Origin: Oscillospiraceae bacterium
GTDB taxonomy: Bacteria > Bacillota > Clostridia > Oscillospirales > Oscillospiraceae
Assembly: GCA_031281255.1 (NCBI GenBank)
Contig: JAITFR010000206.1
Coordinates: 1-44,975 of the forward strand
Length of the DNA: 44,975 nucleotides
Direction: 5' to 3'
Program-made: the position numbers and the translations under genes
Shown here: positions 19,317 to 26,234 of the stretch, in pieces
Position numbering within the stretch: position 1 is the stretch's first letter
Layout of the letters: each line of letters begins with the position of its first letter
The notes under the pieces: generated by a model
Database searches by the model: none
What the model saw: the letters and a program-made list of their open reading frames with translations, nothing else
Told to the model about the DNA's origin: nothing

Positions 19317-19365
19317 AATTACACCTCATTATTAATACCGCATTCGTGATATTTCAACATCTATC

Positions 19366-19394
19366 AGAATATCACTTTATAACTATTTTGTAAA
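19366..19394 (-). promoter_or_regulatory. Candidate promoter of the eight-gene signalling operon
   Basis: On the minus strand TTTACA (19389-19394), a 17-bp spacer and TATTCT (19366-19371) form a sigma-A-like promoter about 50 nt before the HD-GYP start codon. No comparable promoter was found in the short gaps within the operon. Confidence 0.55.
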
Positions 19395-19474
19395 GTGTTT
19401 TTACATAATAATATGTGTAATACTTTGATATTATATTACAATTCTAGTATAAAATTAGAAATATGTACTTGCAA

Positions 19475-20290
19475 TCAATTATTGCTATAATGAGCAACAT
19501 CAAAAAAATCAACCTGTCCCTCTTTACTTCTCTCTATTTCTATTTTTTCAGCAATATGAGCAGAATTAATATATCGCTTTAACTCTTTTGTAACGTACTT
19601 AGCAACAAGTTCAGTCATTTTTGAAATATCTTTACAGTCACTATCACGGTAATGATTAAAAGCATCGTAATATTCTAATCTATCAGAAAACTTAACATTA
19701 ATAGGTGGAAAGCCTTCTTTCATAAGATCAAAGTTCATTAACAAACGTCCGGTTCTACCATTACCATCAACAAATGGATGAATTGTTTCAAATATCAAAT
19801 GGAACTCTGCAACTCTTTCTATAATGTGCATTTTGTGAAAATTATTATTGTATTTATGCATAAGGTCTTTCATTCTTGAAGACACTTCTTCTGGTGGACA
19901 AGGAGTAAAAAACCCAACATAGTTTTGTAGATTTCTATAATTTCCTCTATCTTCATCTATCCCACTTAAATAAGTTAAATAATGTATCTTTTTTATAACA
20001 TTTTCGTCAAGTGACTTTTTACCCTTTATTATATCTTCAATATAATAATATGCGTCTTTGTGACCAACAGCATCCATGTGGAACTTCAAAGGCTTTCCAT
20101 CAACAGTGAGTCCTTCTTTTATAACTAAATACGTTTCATCATGCGTAAGTGTACTGCCTTCAATAGCGTTAGAATGATAAGTATTATAAATCATAAAATC
20201 TTCAGATAACCTATGCAAAGCACCAGATGATAATGGTCTTAAACTTTTTAGTTCTGTATACAATTTATTAATATGATTAAAATCAGACAT
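19475..20290 (-). CDS. Fic-domain protein (AMP-transferase type) with N-terminal inhibitory motif
   Basis: A 271-residue protein with the complete Fic motif HPFVDGNGRTGR (about 175-186), the catalytic loop that moves AMP, or in some members another nucleotide or phosphate group, onto a target hydroxyl. SNAIEG at 40-45 matches the (S/T)xxxE(G/N) inhibitory motif, so this is the self-inhibited class with the inhibitory helix at its own N-terminus. No separate antitoxin is needed. AGGAAG precedes ATG 20290. A perfect 17-nt palindrome lies about 80 nt upstream. It stands alone on the minus strand at the edge of the accessory region and is transcribed toward the kinase operon. The target is unknown. 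Confidence 0.85.
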   Translation of the reverse strand: MSDFNHINKLYTELKSLRPLSSGALHRLSEDFMIYNTYHSNAIEGSTLTHDETYLVIKEGLTVDGKPLKFHMDAVGHKDAYYYIEDIIKGKKSLDENVIKKIHYLTYLSGIDEDRGNYRNLQNYVGFFTPCPPEEVSSRMKDLMHKYNNNFHKMHIIERVAEFHLIFETIHPFVDGNGRTGRLLMNFDLMKEGFPPINVKFSDRLEYYDAFNHYRDSDCKDISKMTELVAKYVTKELKRYINSAHIAEKIEIERSKEGQVDFFDVAHYSNN

Positions 20291-20369
20291 ATTACCTACT
20301 TCCTCTTGTTATACATTTTAACAACAACAATCTTTTTAATAAAACCTCGTTTTTGATTTTAATGTAAAT

Positions 20370-20386
20370 CACCTAACGGTTAGGTG
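20370..20386. promoter_or_regulatory. Perfect palindrome CACCTAAC-G-GTTAGGTG, candidate operator
   Basis: An 8-bp inverted repeat around a single central G, unusually GC-rich for its surroundings, about 80 nt upstream of fic. No T-tract follows on either strand, so a terminator is unlikely. A repressor site for fic or for the divergent genes fits better. Confidence 0.45.
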
Positions 20387-20589
20387 GTGAATAATCACAC
20401 TCCTTATGTAGTAAAAAGTACCACAAAAAATAATTAAAGTCAACAATTAGCCAACGTTCATAAGAACTTTAGCCCATTGACAACATTCTAAATAATTATG
20501 AGTAATTACAACAATGCTTCATTTTTTGCATAACATTAAGCAGATAATTCATAATATATGAAATTATCATTTGCAAAATAAGAAAAATG

Positions 20590-20602
20590 TGATAAGTTAT
20601 CA
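20590..20602. promoter_or_regulatory. Palindrome TGATAA-G-TTATCA, candidate operator of the MNT-HEPN pair
   Basis: A 13-nt perfect dyad about 60 nt upstream of the first MNT start codon. AT-rich dyads arise by chance fairly often, so this is a weak call based on position. Confidence 0.25.
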
Positions 20603-20661
20603 TAAACGACGTGAAAATATGATATTTGCTAAATGATGTGGTGGAGAGGGTGTAAAAGTAT

Positions 20662-20970
20662 ATGGAAGCAATTTATAATGCAATAAAACAAAATCTTTAT
20701 GAAGAGCTACCTGTTGGAATTAAAGAGGTATGGTTATTTGGCTCTTATGCTAGAGGTGAGGAAAGAATTAACAGTGATATAGATATTATGATAGTACATA
20801 ATGATGAAATAAGCTTATATAACGACATCTTACCAGTTACATCTGACATTACGTATAACCTATATAATAAGTATGATATATATTGTTCATTTATATCAAC
20901 AGATGAAGAATCATTTTCTCAATACTGGCCATTATTTAATACAATAAGAAAAGAGGGTTTATTGTTATGA
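20662..20970 (+). CDS. Minimal nucleotidyltransferase (MNT), antitoxin of a HEPN/MNT pair
   Basis: A 102-residue protein with the DNA polymerase beta-type nucleotidyltransferase motif GSYARGEER and SDIDIMIV. In characterised HEPN/MNT (type VII) systems this protein silences the HEPN toxin by adding AMP to it. The TGA stop overlaps the HEPN start codon by 3 nt, so the two are translationally coupled. GAGGGTG lies upstream of the ATG. The leader ATGATGTGGTGGAG (20633-20646) is repeated exactly before the second MNT gene. AT content is higher than in the metabolic genes nearby, which fits an acquired module. Confidence 0.85.
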   Translation: MEAIYNAIKQNLYEELPVGIKEVWLFGSYARGEERINSDIDIMIVHNDEISLYNDILPVTSDITYNLYNKYDIYCSFISTDEESFSQYWPLFNTIRKEGLLL

Positions 20971-21470
20971 ATTTTGAAGTTGCAATAGAGTATCTTAGAG
21001 AAGCTGAGGATAGATTAAACGATGCATATACACTATATAAAGCAAATAGTGCAAAAGGAGCAGTAGTAAACTCTTATTACACAGCATTTAACGCAATATC
21101 AGCTGTTTATTTACTTGATCATGATAATCTATTTACTGATCATAGTCAGTTAATTGGTGTATTTAATAAGAAGTATATTTACCAAGAAAAGGCATTTGAA
21201 TATGAAATATCTAAAACAATAAATACTCTTTATTCAATAAGAATAAGTGCAGACTATTTAAACAAAAGAAAAAAACCAATAACTTTAGAGCAAGCATATG
21301 AATCAATATCTAATGCAGAAACAGTATTAAATGATGTAAAAGATTATATTACAGATAGAGCAAAAACACTTAGTATTAGCGACTATAAAAATAGGATTAA
21401 CAATTGGAAAAATAGTATATCTGTTAATACTGTTACTCCAACAAATGAAAAAAGTGAAAAATCACGCTAA
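20967..21470 (+). CDS. HEPN-domain protein, likely toxin of the HEPN/MNT pair
   Basis: A 167-residue helical protein of the HEPN superfamily: an N-terminal AIEYLREAEDRL helix, NSYYTAFNAISAVYL, a DHSQLIGVFNKKY segment, and RISADY in the position of the conserved Arg motif of HEPN proteins. Many HEPN toxins are RNases with an Rx4-6H motif. Here the residue expected to be His is not obvious (Asp-Tyr follows the Arg), as in the RxxADY group. It starts inside the stop codon of the MNT gene. The C-terminal 25 residues are polar and probably disordered. The pairing is clear; the toxic activity is inferred from the family. Confidence 0.8.
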   Translation: MNFEVAIEYLREAEDRLNDAYTLYKANSAKGAVVNSYYTAFNAISAVYLLDHDNLFTDHSQLIGVFNKKYIYQEKAFEYEISKTINTLYSIRISADYLNKRKKPITLEQAYESISNAETVLNDVKDYITDRAKTLSISDYKNRINNWKNSISVNTVTPTNEKSEKSR

Positions 21471-21536
21471 AGGTAATGTCATATATGCAGAGTTTAGTGG
21501 GTATAAGGGTACATGATGTGGTGGAGTGAGGAAAAA

Positions 21537-21947
21537 ATGAGTAATATAATAGAAAAAGATAAAAAAACAGCAATGAGAAATAATGCGTTTACTGCTGCTA
21601 GAGAATTTGCAAAAAAGTGTAACGGTATTTTAGGCGATAATTGCATAAACGTAATTCTGTATGGCTCTTATGCTCGTGGAGATTTTCAAGAATATTCAGA
21701 TGTTGATATAATGATACTAACTAAAGATGGCTTTAAGGTAACATTAAAAATGAAATCGGATATACATTCTTTAGCAAGCAGTTTATATTTTATATATTAT
21801 GCAGATATATCTCCGAGAATAAGAGAAGCTAGTCAATACTATACCCGTAAAAATACATCAGGATATTATATGAACATTGATAAAGAGGGGATAATATTAT
21901 ATGAGCAGAAAGCAATTTTTGCAAAGATGATTATAAGAAAGAGATAG
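21537..21947 (+). CDS. Second MNT nucleotidyltransferase, without an intact HEPN partner
   Basis: About 136 residues with GSYARGDFQ and SDVDIMIL, the nucleotidyltransferase signature, but otherwise divergent from the first MNT. ATG 21537 is chosen over the track start at 21513 because GGAG and GAGG lie directly upstream and because codons 21513-21536 are the repeated leader seen before the first MNT. The sequence around 21885-21903 (AAAGAGGGG, then an ATG inside the reading frame) mirrors the MNT1-HEPN junction. The last 15 or so residues here may therefore run past the ancestral end. No intact HEPN follows, so it is an orphan antitoxin or acts on the HEPN upstream. Confidence 0.75.
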   Translation: MSNIIEKDKKTAMRNNAFTAAREFAKKCNGILGDNCINVILYGSYARGDFQEYSDVDIMILTKDGFKVTLKMKSDIHSLASSLYFIYYADISPRIREASQYYTRKNTSGYYMNIDKEGIILYEQKAIFAKMIIRKR

Positions 21948-22012
21948 ATACGCTAAAGAGCAATACAACTGCACCAAAAGTGACCACAACAGAAAAAGAT
22001 AGTTTTCTATAA
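21901..22012 (+). pseudogene. Possible decayed HEPN partner of the second MNT
   Basis: An ATG at 21901 sits where the HEPN start sits in the first pair and opens MSRKQFLQR, then stops at 21930. In another frame the codons continue as KDDYKKEIDTLKSN and end at TAA 22012. This is consistent with a frameshifted and shortened partner gene. The remnant is too short to recognise as HEPN by itself, so the call rests on the parallel arrangement. Confidence 0.3.
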
Positions 22013-22062
22013 AAATTATTGAATATAATACTATAATATAAGAAGCAGTAGAGGTGTAAGTT

Positions 22063-23151
22063 ATGGAAACAGAAAAGACACGTTTTAGATCAACATTTAC
22101 TTATGAAGGTAAACGGCATGAGTGCACTGGAAGTTCTCAAAAAGAAGCAGACCAAAAAGCAGCAATAAAAGAGGATATGCTCAAACGTGGAGAAATTGGT
22201 ATATCCGGTAATATGAAAGTCAGTAAGTGGGCTGATGAGTGGTTAGAGACATATAAGAGACCTGCTGTTGGCGAAGAGCAATACCGCACTTACATAAGTA
22301 TAATAAACAATTGGATTAATCCGACAATAGGCAGTATGTCAGTAAAAAGTGTAAAAACTGTACACTTACAAAAAATAATGAATTCAACTGCTGGTTGTAG
22401 CGGATCACATATAAAGAAAATAAACTCGACATTATATAATATATTCAAAAAAGCTCAGAAATCTAATTTAATAGTACAGAATCCTGCAGAAGAACTTGAA
22501 AAACCTTCCTCAAAAGATGGAGTTCGAAGAAGCATAACTGATAATGAACGTGTAGAAATATTAAAACTTGCAGAAACACACCATGCCGGGTTATGGATTA
22601 AGACTTTGCTATACACTGGCATCAGACCCAACGAGAGCAGGGCTCTTGATTGGAAACACATTGATTTTAAAAAACGTATATTGCATGTAAAAGTAGCAAT
22701 GAAAGCAGGCACAAAAGATATTGATACACCAAAAACAGAATCAGGCATTAGAGATATTCCTATATGTGATGCATTGTATGACGAATTATATAGTACTCAA
22801 GGTTCACCATTTCACCCGGTGTTTACCCACTATAAAACAGGATTAAGGCATACAAAAGCAACAATGGATAGTATGTGGCGTAATTTTAAAAGACAATTAG
22901 ATATAAGCATGGGAGCAAAACTATATAGAAATAAAATTGTATTAACAGCACTTGCTGATGATTTAGTTCCATATTGTTTACGGCATACATTCTGTACAGA
23001 TTTACAAGATGCAGGTATACCAATCAACATTGCAAAATATCTAATGGGTCATTCAAATATATCAATAACAGCAAAAATATATACAGATACAACAGAAAGA
23101 GCATTACAAATAGCAGCAAAAAAAATGAACTGTTTTACTATTGCACAATAA
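22063..23151 (+). CDS. Tyrosine recombinase / phage-type integrase
   Basis: A 362-residue site-specific recombinase. The N-terminus is an Arm-type DNA-binding segment (FTYEGKRHECTGSS), then a core-binding helical domain (about 55-150), then the catalytic domain: Arg in TGIRPNESRAL, YCLRHTFCTD for the HxxR box, GHSNISIT, and the nucleophile in KIYTDTTERAL. AGAGGTG lies about 7 nt before ATG 22063. It looks intact. The gene points at tRNA-Gly, which starts 75 nt after its stop, a common arrangement for elements that use tRNA genes as attachment sites. Which segment it mobilises is not settled, because the only visible tRNA scar lies on the far side of the tRNA. Confidence 0.9.
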   Translation: METEKTRFRSTFTYEGKRHECTGSSQKEADQKAAIKEDMLKRGEIGISGNMKVSKWADEWLETYKRPAVGEEQYRTYISIINNWINPTIGSMSVKSVKTVHLQKIMNSTAGCSGSHIKKINSTLYNIFKKAQKSNLIVQNPAEELEKPSSKDGVRRSITDNERVEILKLAETHHAGLWIKTLLYTGIRPNESRALDWKHIDFKKRILHVKVAMKAGTKDIDTPKTESGIRDIPICDALYDELYSTQGSPFHPVFTHYKTGLRHTKATMDSMWRNFKRQLDISMGAKLYRNKIVLTALADDLVPYCLRHTFCTDLQDAGIPINIAKYLMGHSNISITAKIYTDTTERALQIAAKKMNCFTIAQ

Positions 23152-23168
23152 TTAAAAGAAATATACAC

Positions 23169-23197
23169 TTGATTTTAATTTATCATTGATGTATTAT
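23169..23197 (+). promoter_or_regulatory. Candidate promoter of tRNA-Gly
   Basis: TTGATT (23169-23174), a 17-bp spacer and TATTAT (23192-23197). The predicted start near 23204 is just before the left arm of the inverted repeat that frames the tRNA. Confidence 0.5.
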
Positions 23198-23208
23198 TCA
23201 ATTTGCCA

Positions 23209-23316
23209 ATAATTTCTATTATCGTGCAGGTGTAGTTTAGTGGTAGAACTCCACCCTTCCAAGGTGGTCGTACGAGTTCGATTCTCGTCACCTGCTCCAC
23301 AACTAATAGAAATTAT
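23209..23316. repeat. 13-bp inverted repeat framing tRNA-Gly
   Basis: ATAATTTCTATTA (23209-23221) and TAATAGAAATTAT (23304-23316) are perfect reverse complements. Four nucleotides separate each arm from the mature tRNA ends. In the primary transcript they would form a stem closing the whole tRNA, reminiscent of the processing stems around rRNAs. As DNA it could be part of a recombination site. Confidence 0.8.
23226..23299 (+). tRNA. tRNA-Gly (anticodon UCC)
   Basis: A complete cloverleaf. The acceptor stem GCAGGTG pairs with CACCTGC, the D-arm is GTTTAGTGGTAGAAC, and the anticodon stem CCACC/GGTGG encloses CTTCCAA (anticodon TCC). The T-arm is CGAG-TTCGATT-CTCG, and the encoded end is TCCA. 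It is flanked at exactly 4 nt on both sides by the arms of a 13-bp perfect inverted repeat. The integrase gene lies immediately upstream. Confidence 0.97.
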
Positions 23317-23381
23317 ACAAGCACAAAGTGGAAAGCAATGTGGAAAAGAATGCACTAAGCATTGGAAACACGTAACATAAA

Positions 23382-23430
23382 TGAGCCTTCCAAGCTAGAT
23401 ACGTGGGTTCGATTCCCATCACCTGCTCCA
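23382..23430 (+). pseudogene. tRNA-Gly 3'-half remnant (attachment-site scar)
   Basis: CCTTCCAAG followed by a T-arm (TGGGTTCGATTCCCA) and CACCTGCTCCA reproduces a tRNA-Gly from the anticodon loop to CCA. There is no 5' half upstream, so it cannot be a tRNA gene. It shares the anticodon loop and acceptor 3' strand with the intact tRNA-Gly, but has a different T-stem, closer to the usual Firmicute tRNA-Gly. It therefore came from another tRNA-Gly allele, as expected when an integrating element swaps tRNA 3' halves. Confidence 0.75.
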
Positions 23431-23440
23431 AACGTAAAAT

Positions 23441-23475
23441 AACTCGTAGTCATTGAAGCTACGAGTTTCTTTGTT
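23441..23475 (+). terminator. Intrinsic terminator after the tRNA-Gly region
   Basis: AACTCGTAG (23441-23449) pairs perfectly with CTACGAGTT (23459-23467), and TCTTTGTT follows. A good rho-independent terminator for plus-strand transcripts from the tRNA and integrase side. Confidence 0.7.
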
Positions 23476-23606
23476 GTTGCTCAAAAACTACAAGATTAGC
23501 TACTAGTGTTTTGTAGCTGTTGTTTGTTTTCCTCGCTCTTTTTCTTACTAATATACTATCTTTTTACTGGACGTTTTTATTGTTACTTTAATTATAACAC
23601 ACTATG

Positions 23607-23957
23607 CTAAGCAAGCAATTTTTCAATTTTTGAAAAGTTAACTTTTAATTCATCTAATTCTTTTTTTGTAAACACAACACACTCATATCTGGCTCTTCGA
23701 CTTTGATTGTAAAGATGATAATACTCATAACTTATTTTATTTAACGGATCTAAGCGAGCAATATATTTTAACCGCTCATTATGTGTTTTAACCTCAATAG
23801 CAGACTTTGATATTTCTTTTTCTGCTAAATGCAAAGCACTATAAAATAAAATTGTTACATACCAATCCCAATATACATCATTTGCTTCAAATACATCATG
23901 ACTTAGTAATTTTATATTATGCTTATACTGTTTTTGATGCTCAGCGGTTAAAGGCAT
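23607..23957 (-). CDS. Small HEPN-like protein, third gene of an unknown operon
   Basis: A 116-residue helical protein. WDWYVTILFYSALHLAEKEI, then HNERLKYI, then YNQSRRARYE resemble the helices and the Arg-rich motif of HEPN-superfamily proteins, which often act as RNases or as partners of nucleotidyltransferases. There is no clear Rx4-6H. The ATG lies inside the end of the preceding gene (17-nt overlap), so the two are translated together. No MNT is next to it in this operon. Confident as a real gene; the HEPN call is moderate. Confidence 0.6.
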   Translation of the reverse strand: MPLTAEHQKQYKHNIKLLSHDVFEANDVYWDWYVTILFYSALHLAEKEISKSAIEVKTHNERLKYIARLDPLNKISYEYYHLYNQSRRARYECVVFTKKELDELKVNFSKIEKLLA

Positions 23958-24486
23958 GCCATTCTTCCTTTGTTATAATAACATTGTAATGCTCTTCGTG
24001 TTTTTCACCTTCACCATTAACCATGAACGAAAAATCACAGTCTACTTTTGAAAGCAAATCCATATAGATTTTCCCATACATAAATATCATTTCACTAGTA
24101 GCAGGTTTTACTATAGCAATAATTTCATTATTTGATTTATCATATATAATTTTTTGAGTAGATGGCATTTCAAAAAGTGTATTTATAAAACTTTTTTCAA
24201 TAGTAGAAAGGTTTTTAAAATAACTTAATGATGGTTGTATTATTTCTAACTGTTCAAGAAACCATTGTATCTTTAGTGCCTTAGATTGTTTTTCATTTAT
24301 TCTACCTATCCATTCTTGAGCAATTCTTCGAGTTTGATATTGATATTTTGATTTTTCAACAACTTGATACATTGCATTTAACAAATTTTTAAAATCATCT
24401 GTCGTTGCATATTTAAGAGCAGATTCCCAATTATTATTAGAAATATTTTTATTTTGTTTTGACACATACAAATTAATAGTTTTCAT
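23941..24486 (-). CDS. Hypothetical protein, middle gene of the three-gene operon
   Basis: About 181 residues, not recognised. The N-terminal half is helical and polar (WESALKYATTDDFKNLL, RRIAQEWIGRINEK). The C-terminal half looks like a beta-rich globular fold (KIIYDKSNNEIIAIVKP, CDFSFMVNGEGE). ATG 24486 is preferred to the track start at 24504, because GAGGA lies about 11 nt upstream and it begins just after the previous stop. It overlaps the HEPN-like gene downstream. There is no signal peptide and no membrane segment. Function unknown; it may be a partner or regulator of the HEPN-like protein. Confidence 0.6.
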   Translation of the reverse strand: MKTINLYVSKQNKNISNNNWESALKYATTDDFKNLLNAMYQVVEKSKYQYQTRRIAQEWIGRINEKQSKALKIQWFLEQLEIIQPSLSYFKNLSTIEKSFINTLFEMPSTQKIIYDKSNNEIIAIVKPATSEMIFMYGKIYMDLLSKVDCDFSFMVNGEGEKHEEHYNVIITKEEWHAFNR

Positions 24487-24490
24487 ATCT

Positions 24491-24769
24491 TTATTTTTCC
24501 TCATCTGTTAGTGACAATCCATATCCATTATTATATTCATTTTCGTATGCAACTAATGAATCTAATAAAGCACCAAACATCGGTAGTGCTAATTCTATAG
24601 GTATCCGAACTCTTGAGCGAATCTCAATTTCATCAACTTTATCTTCGTTGGTCTCTGCCGTAATTTTTGCAAACTCTATTAGCATGGTTTCTTTGTCACA
24701 TTCAAAGCGTGTTAAATCAACAGCTAACTCATTTTTTGCCGTTTTGCTTTCTATTATTCTTAAATTCAT
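24491..24769 (-). CDS. Hypothetical protein, first gene of the three-gene operon
   Basis: A 92-residue acidic protein, not recognised. The central segment VRIPIELALPMFGALLDSL and the tail YNNGYGLSLTDEEK look like a compact conserved domain. AGAGGT lies about 8 nt before ATG 24769, and a good promoter lies 72 nt upstream (24841-24868). It is 4 nt from the next gene. The operon is divergent from an integrase pseudogene, in the accessory region, so mobile-element, toxin or defence roles are plausible but unproven. Confidence 0.6.
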   Translation of the reverse strand: MNLRIIESKTAKNELAVDLTRFECDKETMLIEFAKITAETNEDKVDEIEIRSRVRIPIELALPMFGALLDSLVAYENEYNNGYGLSLTDEEK

Positions 24770-24840
24770 AGTATAATACCTCTTAGTATGTATCGGTATT
24801 TTTTCAATTTTCTTGACTGCTACAAGTGCTAAGTAACAAC

Positions 24841-24868
24841 ATTATATCAGTACATAATATAAATGCAA
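24841..24868 (-). promoter_or_regulatory. Candidate promoter of the three-gene HEPN-like operon
   Basis: On the minus strand TTGCAT (24863-24868), a 16-bp spacer and a perfect TATAAT (24841-24846), 72 nt before the first start codon. Confidence 0.55.
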
Positions 24869-24906
24869 GTAATATTCACAATATTCTTATATAGGAGGGC
24901 GTTATT

Positions 24907-25183
24907 ATGAAATTACCAAAAGCAAAAAATCTAGAATCTGGGAGCCAGCACATACAACTACGGCTTGGTGGTGTGAGTTTAAGTATCACAAACAGTACGT
25001 ACCGGCTGTAACTTTACCACAGGTAGTTATTAAAGATGGAAACTGGATAGAGTCGGACGATATCCATAAGTTTTTGACCGCAATTAACGGTGATACATGC
25101 GAAGTGCAAATCTTACTTGCACTCCATGGTCTACACAGATCTGAAATAACGACAACGTCATGGAAGGACTACGCGAAAGCCTA
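24907..25183 (+). pseudogene. Tyrosine recombinase pseudogene (internally deleted and truncated)
   Basis: An intact AGGAGG and ATG open MKLPKAKNLESG and QLRLGGVSLSI, the usual beginning of a Clostridial phage integrase, which stops at 25014. In another frame the region reads TLPQVVIKDGNW, ESDDIHKFLTAI, LLALHGLHRSEITTTSW and a stop at 25183; this is the start of an integrase catalytic domain including its first Arg. The core-binding domain and the C-terminal HxxR and Tyr parts are gone. A large internal deletion with a frameshift explains this. It is a relic of a second mobile element. Confidence 0.75.
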
Positions 25184-26234
25184 AGAAGTTAAACGTCTCA
25201 CCTGTAACATCATTTGTAACAGGATTTTGGCTATCCCGATTAGCCGACCGGACATCTTTACCTAAGGAGTTCTGTGCTCCGCCGCGTACCACACGTTCTG
25301 ATCCGTCGTCCGGGCCGGTCGGGTTATTATTTCCGCCTGCATTATCATATGAAGACACAAACCAATCCCAGCACCATTCCCATACATTACCATGCATTTG
25401 ATATAAACCCCAGTTATTAGGGTTAAAGGAACCCACCGGCATTGTTTCTCCACGGAAGTATTGAGGAGGCGGGCTGTCATTGAATTCGGGTGGAGTCAAA
25501 AAATTCGCCTGATCACTTGTTATGGTGGCAGTTCCCCAGTTAAACGGTGTTGTTGTCCCTGCACGGCAGGCGTATTCCCACTGTGCCTCTGTAGGCAGAC
25601 GATAACCGGTAGAGCCGGGAAGCATTATGACATCATCCCACTTAGCAGGATCGGGTACGGGTGTCGAAACCCCACCGGGTTGCTCGGTTGTTCTCGGAAC
25701 ATCTCCCCAATCATCGGGGTCTGTACTGTCCTCAATGCTGTATACCGGAGTTAACCCCCTTAAAATACTCAATCTGTTGCAAAATACAATAGCATCATAC
25801 CAACTTACGTTCTCTACAGGGAAATTGCCTCCCATTTTAAATACTCCGCCCTGTATACCAACCATTTCAATAGACAATACTATGACCTCTATATTTCGCG
25901 TTACGGTATGGTACTGCACTGTGTTATCCGGCGTAAATCTCATCTCGAATACCTGAATCTCTTCAAATCCCACCGATTCTGAGGGCAAAACCCATGAGAA
26001 TGTGCCTGGGATGCTGTTTGTATATGAAGCCAGAGAAATCTCCGAGAGTGTTTGTGCCTGCCAAAAATACACGGCTATTTCAGGCCATGCTACGACGGGG
26101 TTTGTACGACTGACTGTAACCGTACAGGCTGCGGTGAAATCACCATCTATTGTCGTAACCGTGATTATTGCCGTTCCTTCAGAAATACCGGTCACCGAGC
26201 TGTTTTGCTTTTCAAAAATAATAACATATGACAA
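25158..26234 (-). pseudogene. 5'-truncated Big2-like / FGE-sulfatase-domain protein
   Basis: A 358-codon open frame starting at TTG without a ribosome binding site. Residues about 14-42 (VTGISEGTAIITVTT, CTVTVS) are the end of a bacterial Ig-like Big2 domain whose first half is missing. Residues about 125-358 form a formylglycine-generating-enzyme/sulfatase-modifying domain: NVSWYDAIVFCNRLS, YRLPTEAQWEYACRAG, MHGNVWEWCWDW, RVVRGGAQ, FLGFRVVL. The active-site Cys usual in 'CRSAxR' is Val here, so formylglycine synthesis is unlikely. Such genes normally encode long secreted proteins; the secretion signal is lost. It is visibly more GC-rich than its surroundings and its 3' end abuts the integrase relic. 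Probably a fragment brought in by recombination. Confidence 0.7.

Larger units (their letters stand above)
20291..20661. other. Intergenic region between fic and the MNT-HEPN genes
   Basis: 371 nt with no gene. It holds two palindromes (20370-20386 and 20590-20602, listed separately), a TTGACA box at 20477-20482 with AGTAAT 18 nt later as a weak candidate plus-strand promoter, and ATGATGTGGTGGAG just before the first MNT gene. The rest is AT-rich and without visible structure. Confidence 0.5.
23300..23606. other. Intergenic region with tRNA scar and terminator
   Basis: 307 nt without a protein gene. It contains the right arm of the tRNA-framing repeat, a tRNA-Gly 3'-half copy (23382-23430), a hairpin terminator (23441-23475) and a weaker inverted repeat based on CTACAA/TTGTAG near 23490-23516. 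The rest is T-rich with nothing recognised. Confidence 0.6.

Noticed and set aside
19425-19453. Plus-strand promoter (TTGATA, 17 bp, TATAAA) producing antisense RNA to fic
   Set aside because: The match is good, but such boxes are frequent in AT-rich sequence, and no downstream plus-strand gene or RNA structure supports it.
21901-21930. Functional nine-codon leader peptide
   Set aside because: It lies inside the MNT2 reading frame and is better explained as the start of a lost HEPN gene.
19475-23430. A neatly bounded integrative island between fic and the tRNA scar
   Set aside because: The integrase lies on the 5' side of the tRNA while the scar is on the 3' side, and no matching attachment copy was found to the left. 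Boundaries cannot be set from this window.
23382-23430. Second tRNA-Gly gene
   Set aside because: Only the anticodon loop, T-arm and acceptor 3' strand are present; there is no 5' half.
25158-26234. Functional formylglycine-generating enzyme
   Set aside because: The active-site Cys position is Val, the N-terminal secretion region is missing, and the start codon is a TTG without a ribosome binding site.
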